A stretch of DNA of 64,000 bases from DASUGC01 sp035606665 (lineage in GTDB: Bacteria > Acidobacteriota > Vicinamibacteria > Vicinamibacterales > SCN-69-37). Made by a program: the position numbers and the translations under genes. Positions 59,401 to 64,000 of the stretch are shown in pieces (positions within the stretch are counted from its first letter, which is position 1; every line of letters starts with the position of its first letter). The stretch is from NCBI GenBank assembly GCA_035606665.1, contig DATNEY010000008.1:1-64000 (forward strand), read 5' to 3'. The notes beneath the pieces are model-generated. The model searched no databases, had not been told where the DNA came from, and saw nothing but the letters and a program-made list of their open reading frames with translations.

Positions 59401-62207
59401 CCGTCCGATTCGAACGGCTGGAGGCGTTGCGGCAGTTTTCGGACGATCTAGCGACGCACAGGACTTCCGCCGAGGTGATAAAGCAGATCGCGAATGCGGC
59501 ACGCAGCGTTCTGGAGGCGGAGGTAGCCATCGCGTGGTTCTACGACCGCTACAGCGATAACTTCCTGGCTGAGAAGTCCGCTTTCGCCGGACGGCATGAT
59601 GGTGGCTGGTCGACGTATTCCGCCTCCGCGACCGCCAAGCACGGAACCCCATTCCAAGTACTGAAGCGCGGTCTTGTCACCGTTGACGATATTGAACAGA
59701 CGCATTCCGAGCCCGCGCTCACCAACCGCACGAGGGAATTCCTGCGGGCGTGCGGCGGGCGATCGTTCATGGGCGTTCCCCTGCAGGCCGGGACCGAAGT
59801 TCTTGGAGTGCTCCTCTGCGCGTTTCAAAGTGCCCGAAGTTTCGACAGCGACTATCGCACCTTCGCCCAGGCGTTCGCGAATCGAGCAGCGTTGGCGATC
59901 AAGAACGCCAACTTGATGGACCAGATTGACCGTGCCAAGAAGGCAATCGGCTCCGTCGCGAGCGTCGCGGTGATGGAGAACCGGGCGTCCGCGCTTCGGT
60001 CCCTTGCGGCAGAGACACGCAAAGGAACCGACTGCGATGCTGTGACCTTGTTTGAATACGACCGGACGACCGCCAAGGTCCGTCATCCACCTGCGATGAG
60101 CGGCGTGAAGCGGCCGAAGCGACTCATCGAAGAAGACAGCGTCGACTACGACCTGGTGGAGCAGATGCTCGAGCTCCCGGACCGTCTGCTGGCAGTCGAG
60201 GATGTGAGGGCGGATGCGCGGTTCAAGGACAGGCTCTTCGTCGACGCTGAAGGGATCGAATCGTGCGTGGCGATCCCCCTGGTCGCCTCGGGATCCAGGC
60301 TGGGTGTCATGTTTCTCAGCTATCGATCCCGCAAGGTCTTCCTCCGCGACGAACTAGAGAACATGTTGCTGTTCGCGAATCTGGCCGCCGGCGTCATCCG
60401 GAACCTGCAGTTGAACCTCGATTTGGACGCGAAGCGGCGGCACCAGCAAGTCTTGGCCAGGTTCTCCCAGGAATTACTGGCCGCGAAGACACTGAAGGAC
60501 ACCATGAACGGCGCCGTCAACGCGGCCGCCAAGGTCCTTGAATCGGAGTTCTGTAACCTCGTGCTGCCGGATCGTCTGGATCGGCTCATTTTCAAGGCGG
60601 CGGTCGGCTGGGAACAGCAGTTCGTGATCGACGGCATCGAGATGCCGAAAGGACGAGGATCGCAGACTGGTTACACGATCGAACTCGGGCAGCCGATCGC
60701 GGTCGACGATTTCGATCAGCCGACACCGTTCGAGGTTCCCGCGATTGTTCGATCGCACGGCATTCGTTCGGGGCTGAGTGTGCCGATGTGGCGCGGCGGC
60801 AAGATCGTCGGCGCGATGCTCGTGCACACCAGGGTTCCCCGGCGGTTCTCCGACGACGACAAGCAGCTGTTGGGCCTACTGGCCGACGAAACGGCGATTG
60901 CCATCGAGAGCAAACGCCAGGAGGAAGAGAACGTTCGCCACAGCCGTCGTCTGAAGAGCCTCTATCAGGCCAGCAAGGCCTTGACCGCGCAACTTGGCGC
61001 CGAGCGGCGGCAGGTCTTCGATCAGATTGTGGAACTGGCCGTTCACGCCATCACCGAGCAGAGTGGGCCCAAACGCAGGCTCGGTACTCTCGAGTTGTTC
61101 GATCAGGCCCGCAGCGTCCTCATACTCGAGAGCGCGTATCCAAGAATGCTGTACAACGACCTGATTCGGGTGTCCGGACGCGAACGCCGGATTCCACGAT
61201 TCGGGGAACCAGGCAAGTTGGGCATCACCGGCCGTGCGGCTGTCGACGGGACACCCCAATTGATTCCCGACGTCGATGCCGACCCGGACTATCTCCGCGC
61301 CTACGGGACCACCCGGTCGGAACTGGCGGTGCCATTGCTCGACGGGGGCCGGCCGATTGGCGTGCTGAATATCGAAAGCGATCAACCCGACGCGTTCGAC
61401 CACGAAGACCGCGAAGTCCTGCTCGCCATGGCGGACCTCGCGGTCGTCGCAATCAAGAGCACTGAACAGCTCGAGGAGCTGGCGCGAGCTCGCAGGAAGG
61501 CCACGACCCGCGCGTCGCTGGCCCTGATGGGCCAGCTGTCGCGGATTCAGCGCCACGACTTCGCGACCCACGTCGGCACCGTGAAGGCGGAGACGGAGCG
61601 TCTCAGGCAGAGGCTGGGTCGACTGAAAAAATCTGGTTCCGACGTGGGACAGTGCGAAGAACGACTGGGGGCGATTGAGCGGCTGTCGGATGGCATGCTC
61701 AAGAGCCTGAAGCGGGGCCTCGATCGCGGTGTGTATTCGGTCGCGATTAACGTGAGCTTGATCCAGGCGTGGGTGAAGGACTACTCGCAACACCACGCGT
61801 GCACAATCAGGCTTGATTGCAGGCTAGACGAGTACGCCACCGTGCTGGCCAACGACGGGTGGCTGCGCGCCATCCTCGATATCGTCGCCAACAATGCATT
61901 GGCGGCGAAGAACAAACGTGTGAAGAAGCCGCAACTCCTCGTCGGGACGAGAGAACGGGAGGGGTTCGCCGAGATCTACGTGGCGGACAAGGGCCGCGGC
62001 ATCCCAAGGGAAATCAAGGAGAAACTGTTCGAAGAGCGAGTCGTCAAGTCACGCAAGGCTCCTGGCCTTGGCATCGGACTGGTGATGGCCAAGGATCTGC
62101 TCGAGGAATTTGGCGGAGAGATTCGCGCAGAGGACAATGTCCCGAGGGGGACTATCGTGACGATTTCGTTGCCGATCGAGCGCTCGCTGCGGCGGATTCG
62201 AGAGTAG
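56496..62207 (+). CDS. Giant multi-GAF/PAS sensor histidine kinase
   Basis: The 1903-residue protein has no membrane segment. By eye at least seven GAF-type domains are strung together, recognisable from repeats such as VPLRADGATIGILYVDDS, VPLQAGTEVLGVLLCAF, IPLVASGSRLGVMFLSYRS and VPLLDGGRPIGVLNIESD, with one PAS-like domain near residues 490-590 (IESSPVGIISVDREGHVTRFNERAQELLEY). The transmitter at the end has a possible His in RIQRHDFATHV (about 1686) and an ATPase with N box IVANNALAA, G1 DKGRGI and G2 GLGIGL. The H box is atypical. It ends 2 bases before the REC-TIR start, a likely cognate pair. Confidence 0.88.
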   Translation: MQTHDRVDAMAHLARAIERTTTAEQGFAAIVDAARALGFHQVRLELASPDNRVLSVVAAHGYARGHRELPVSAEPDFLNLSPDGDIHIWPATAQLPERINVPLLVAGRLGGRLYVEREAGTPLDSETKAALLHLATLAGAVESNRIARSFDALHSTTLAIASIRDRKTLLNAIVEQAVRLLRAESGGIYQYKPKTDSLEVVADYRRPDYIGNTLRRREGLAGQLIDSGAPYAIVDDYNSWDGRAAVYQDQRPFAAVIEVPLRADGATIGILYVDDSLGRLFTELDARLLACFAAQATVSLQTSERLGALAHHTQQMMDRPGELSLQERLTSIAASAKILLNAETSGLFLVSRAEIVLEASVGHRGEFEPGKLRRPIHDNSVPGRGLMGYLAHLGEVFNSHGDQLTDHRAASHSLDSHTPSGHCYSLLAVPLKSRDADGRDKVIGILRADNKKAESGKPGPDVPFPKQDEWVLELFGQAAVAAIENARLLDFQKRLIESSPVGIISVDREGHVTRFNERAQELLEYGDDEVQGTPVARLYADEKEPRRIGKELHAHDGLVRGYKTFILTKSKRTIPILHSSSWLFEGNGRERIGSVGYFQDLRPQERVLNRLAILHQIGDYVQSASDIDRLFLALLTGVTAEYGLAFNRAVLLLVDEAARRLIGQAAVGELDKQNWEQAWQSSPRSFQAFLQQLDANQVEPTTMGRLVGGVALPLGRADIFSEIVEKPGVAVVSDAELDRIPDSFVSTFKISSALGIAPLVVKGRTIGLLVVDNKFNAAEINREDCDALGTIASTAAVGIANKQLLNETSSGAQKLVSFYDLSSQLVELRPPSAIPARIVEELLVTAKASWVSVLLIDKAGRARNPISFPRLPSTTIDEEPLIRPDGISMQVMASGKAETVSDVDAHPLVNHNMMRMRGARAAVCLPLSLVGRRIGVVWVHYSEPRRFPDLEVAALQLYVNQAAIAYDASVRFERLEALRQFSDDLATHRTSAEVIKQIANAARSVLEAEVAIAWFYDRYSDNFLAEKSAFAGRHDGGWSTYSASATAKHGTPFQVLKRGLVTVDDIEQTHSEPALTNRTREFLRACGGRSFMGVPLQAGTEVLGVLLCAFQSARSFDSDYRTFAQAFANRAALAIKNANLMDQIDRAKKAIGSVASVAVMENRASALRSLAAETRKGTDCDAVTLFEYDRTTAKVRHPPAMSGVKRPKRLIEEDSVDYDLVEQMLELPDRLLAVEDVRADARFKDRLFVDAEGIESCVAIPLVASGSRLGVMFLSYRSRKVFLRDELENMLLFANLAAGVIRNLQLNLDLDAKRRHQQVLARFSQELLAAKTLKDTMNGAVNAAAKVLESEFCNLVLPDRLDRLIFKAAVGWEQQFVIDGIEMPKGRGSQTGYTIELGQPIAVDDFDQPTPFEVPAIVRSHGIRSGLSVPMWRGGKIVGAMLVHTRVPRRFSDDDKQLLGLLADETAIAIESKRQEEENVRHSRRLKSLYQASKALTAQLGAERRQVFDQIVELAVHAITEQSGPKRRLGTLELFDQARSVLILESAYPRMLYNDLIRVSGRERRIPRFGEPGKLGITGRAAVDGTPQLIPDVDADPDYLRAYGTTRSELAVPLLDGGRPIGVLNIESDQPDAFDHEDREVLLAMADLAVVAIKSTEQLEELARARRKATTRASLALMGQLSRIQRHDFATHVGTVKAETERLRQRLGRLKKSGSDVGQCEERLGAIERLSDGMLKSLKRGLDRGVYSVAINVSLIQAWVKDYSQHHACTIRLDCRLDEYATVLANDGWLRAILDIVANNALAAKNKRVKKPQLLVGTREREGFAEIYVADKGRGIPREIKEKLFEERVVKSRKAPGLGIGLVMAKDLLEEFGGEIRAEDNVPRGTIVTISLPIERSLRRIRE

Positions 62208-62209
62208 GC

Positions 62210-63031
62210 ATGGTCAACCCACGCGTGCTCATCGCTGATGACAAGGCGGACCAGCTCGAGACATGGTCGGGTGTGCTCGAGGACGCCGGGTTCAGCGTCC
62301 TCGCGGCCCGGTCGGTTTCGGAGGTCCGCGATATTCTAGACGGCGAATCTCAGCCCGATCTGGCTGTCCTGGACCTGCATCTGAACACCGGACAGCCGAA
62401 CGACCTCAGCGGCCTGCTGCTCGCCAAGGAATTCAGCAGTGACCGGTTGCCGATCATCCTGTTCTCCGACAGCCTGACAGTCAAGGCGTTGTTAGCCCTT
62501 CGGCCGCCGCGGGGGTCCGTGCCGACGCCGGGCATTGATGTCGTCAGCAAAGAGGAGGGCGCGCCAGCGCTTGTCGACGCCGTTCGAGCCGCATACAAAC
62601 CGAGGGTGTTCGTCGCGCACGGGCGCGATCTCCGAACGAAGCAGGAGGTCGTTGAGTTTCTCCAGGGCAGTCGAACAATGCCCGTGTCGCTGGAGAGCGT
62701 GAGCGGCACCGGCCAGGTGTTGATCGAGAAGTTCGTCCGCAATGCGAACGTGCACTTCGCCGTGGTGTTGATGACACCGGATGATGTGGGGCGCTGCCGA
62801 AAGGGCGAAAAAAAGTTTAGGCACCGTGCGAGGCAGAACGTGATCTTCGAGCTCGGATACTTTCTCGGAAAACTCGGTCGAAACCGCGTCGCCGCGTTGT
62901 ACCGCGAAGACGGTGAAAAGCTCGAATTGCCGTCGAACTACGAAGGCGTTGCGATGATCAGGATGGAAGAAGACGCGGCGTGGAAGGAGGAGCTCTCGAA
63001 GGTCTTGACGGACGCCGGGCTCAAGAAATGA
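62210..63031 (+). CDS. Response regulator with TIR-like output domain
   Basis: The 273-residue protein starts with a receiver domain: D10, D11 in LIADDKADQ, the phospho-acceptor D55 in LAVLDLHLN, and Lys 114. After a linker the rest (about 130-273) is a TIR-like nucleotide-binding domain: RVFVAHGRDLRTKQEVVEFL, LIEKFVRNANVHFAVVLMTPDD, then NVIFELGYFLGKLGR with the catalytic-type Glu 214. This TIR subfamily resembles the predicted NADase domains of CBASS/Pycsar effectors. Phosphorylation-controlled NAD+ cleavage is inferred. It follows the histidine kinase by 2 bases. Confidence 0.86.
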   Translation: MVNPRVLIADDKADQLETWSGVLEDAGFSVLAARSVSEVRDILDGESQPDLAVLDLHLNTGQPNDLSGLLLAKEFSSDRLPIILFSDSLTVKALLALRPPRGSVPTPGIDVVSKEEGAPALVDAVRAAYKPRVFVAHGRDLRTKQEVVEFLQGSRTMPVSLESVSGTGQVLIEKFVRNANVHFAVVLMTPDDVGRCRKGEKKFRHRARQNVIFELGYFLGKLGRNRVAALYREDGEKLELPSNYEGVAMIRMEEDAAWKEELSKVLTDAGLKK

Positions 63032-63058
63032 TCTCCTGTGAAAGCGTAGCCCAACCCT

Positions 63059-64000
63059 ATGGCCAATGAAGGCGCAGCCGAAGCCAAGAGCCGTATCGAA
63101 GTCGCCCTGAAGAGCAGCGCCAGATCGCTTGACCTTTCCGATCTTAGCCTGACCACGCTACCTCCAGAGATCGGCTCGCTCACCACGTTGCGGACGCTTG
63201 ACCTCCACGGAAACTACGTCACCTCGTTGCCCCCAGAAATCGGCTCGCTCACCGCGTTGGGGACGCTTGACCTGAGCCAGAACCAGCTCACGTCGTTGCC
63301 CCCAGAAATCGGCTCGCTCACGGCGTTGGAAATACTTGTTCTCTTCGACAACCAGCTCACGACGCTGCCCTCGGAGATCGCCTCGCTCACCGCGTTGCGG
63401 GCGCTTGACCTCGACGGCAACCAGCTCACGTCGTTGCCCCCAGAAATCGGCTCGCTCACCGCGTTGGTGACGCTTGACCTCGACGGCAACCGGCTCACTA
63501 CGCTGCCAGCGGTGATCGGTTCGCTCACGGCGTTGCAGTTGCTCTACCTCGCGGGCAACCAGCTCACCACGCTGCCCCGGGAGATGGGTTCGCTCACTGC
63601 GCTGCGAACGCTTCACCTCCATGGCAATGAGGCGTTGGGCATTCCAAAGGAAGTGCTCGATTCGGGCGACAGACCGGCGTCGGCGCGGGCGATCCTTGAC
63701 TACTACTTCCGGGTCATCACGCAGCCGACAACGCCATTGAACGAAGGGAAAATGATCCTCGTGGGCCGAGGTGAGGTGGGCAAGACCTCGCTCGTCCGGC
63801 GGCTGCGGGAGAATAGGTTCAACCCCAAACAGAAGAAGACGGACGGTATCCGCATCGAGCCGTGGGAGATTTCCCTTGGCCCGCGGGAGAAGGTGCTGCT
63901 GCATGTGTGGGATTTCGGCGGCCAGGAGATCATGCATGCCACGCACCGCTTTTTCCTCACCAGGCGGTCGCTTTACCTCGTCGTCCTCAACGGGCGCGAG
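63059..64000 (+). CDS. Leucine-rich-repeat Roc GTPase, 3' end outside window
   Basis: The 314 codons present form the N-terminus of a ROCO-type protein. Eight LRRs of 23 residues (pattern LPPEIGSLTALxxLDLxxNxLTS) occupy about residues 22-200; they are so alike that the DNA shows a 69-base tandem repeat. A Roc GTPase follows with P-loop LVGRGEVGKTSLV and switch II WDFGGQE. The frame is open at base 64000. The start ATG at 63059 lies 27 bases after the REC-TIR stop. Bacterial ROCO proteins are signalling GTPases; here it is linked to the TIR regulator. Confidence 0.88.
   Translation, partial: MANEGAAEAKSRIEVALKSSARSLDLSDLSLTTLPPEIGSLTTLRTLDLHGNYVTSLPPEIGSLTALGTLDLSQNQLTSLPPEIGSLTALEILVLFDNQLTTLPSEIASLTALRALDLDGNQLTSLPPEIGSLTALVTLDLDGNRLTTLPAVIGSLTALQLLYLAGNQLTTLPREMGSLTALRTLHLHGNEALGIPKEVLDSGDRPASARAILDYYFRVITQPTTPLNEGKMILVGRGEVGKTSLVRRLRENRFNPKQKKTDGIRIEPWEISLGPREKVLLHVWDFGGQEIMHATHRFFLTRRSLYLVVLNGRE

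Overview
The window is a high-GC bacterial chromosome segment, roughly 65% G+C by eye outside one island. Gene content (TonB/ExbB/ExbD, H+-pyrophosphatase, bifunctional RelA/SpoT, Lgt/LspA, exported Cu/Zn SOD, tRNA-Sec) and the many intergenic palindromes fit a Gram-negative soil or sediment bacterium. Acidobacteriota of the Vicinamibacteria type is my best guess, an inference from gene style rather than from a marker.

Layout. 1-5.6 kb: 3' part of a membrane pyrophosphatase, then a tonB-exbB-exbD-exbD energy-transduction operon behind a consensus sigma-70 promoter, and a convergent TPR lipoprotein. 5.8-12 kb: relA/spoT, ridA, rpmB, a DksA-type zinc-finger gene and lon. 12-17.7 kb (minus): ileS-lspA-lgt-rluD-nudix operon. 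17.7-24.6 kb: HAD phosphatase and GNAT pair, prfA-prmC-HIT, moaE-moaD, thiD, bioY and an exported methyltransferase. 24.6-33.2 kb: pgi, erpA, a Fur-rubrerythrin fusion, PHP phosphoesterase, a Walker-less ABC-like protein, sodC, a second HAD gene, a secreted protein of unknown function, a selenocysteine tRNA and a cold-shock gene.

33.35-43.43 kb is the most striking region: a lower-GC island of 10,081 bp bounded by perfect 35-bp terminal inverted repeats and a 14-bp target duplication. It carries a Cas1 homologue, a family-B DNA polymerase, an HNH protein and small DNA-binding proteins, which together define a casposon-like self-synthesising transposon. Its cargo looks defensive: a Shedu/DUF4263 nuclease, a nucleotide-cyclase-like protein, a PD-(D/E)XK-like protein and a HEPN-LprI protein. 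Both core genes are damaged or recoded: polB is split by a -1 frame change at an A5 run, and cas1 is cut after its first conserved C-terminal motif and runs out of frame into a GxxExxY nuclease-like gene. A degenerate third copy of the terminal repeat lies just outside the right end.

43.5-53.8 kb returns to chromosomal accessory genes: permuted-papain secreted protein, DUF2079 membrane protein, small exported proteins, an ArsR-SRPBCC-glyoxalase operon with a clear palindromic operator, TSUP permease, tRNA-Ala(GGC), a TMTC-like membrane protein with TPRs, dodecin and small stress-type proteins.

53.9-64 kb holds an unusual signalling cluster: an AAA+ ATPase with a C-terminal SLOG-like nucleotide-sensor domain, a divergent ADP-ribose-type Nudix hydrolase, a 1903-residue multi-GAF/PAS histidine kinase, a response regulator whose output is a TIR-like (predicted NADase) domain, and the start of a leucine-rich-repeat Roc GTPase. 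The inferred theme is two-component control of NAD+/ADP-ribose metabolism. Several genes in the window have a -10 box only 6-8 nt before the start codon and no ribosome-binding site, which suggests leaderless transcripts.
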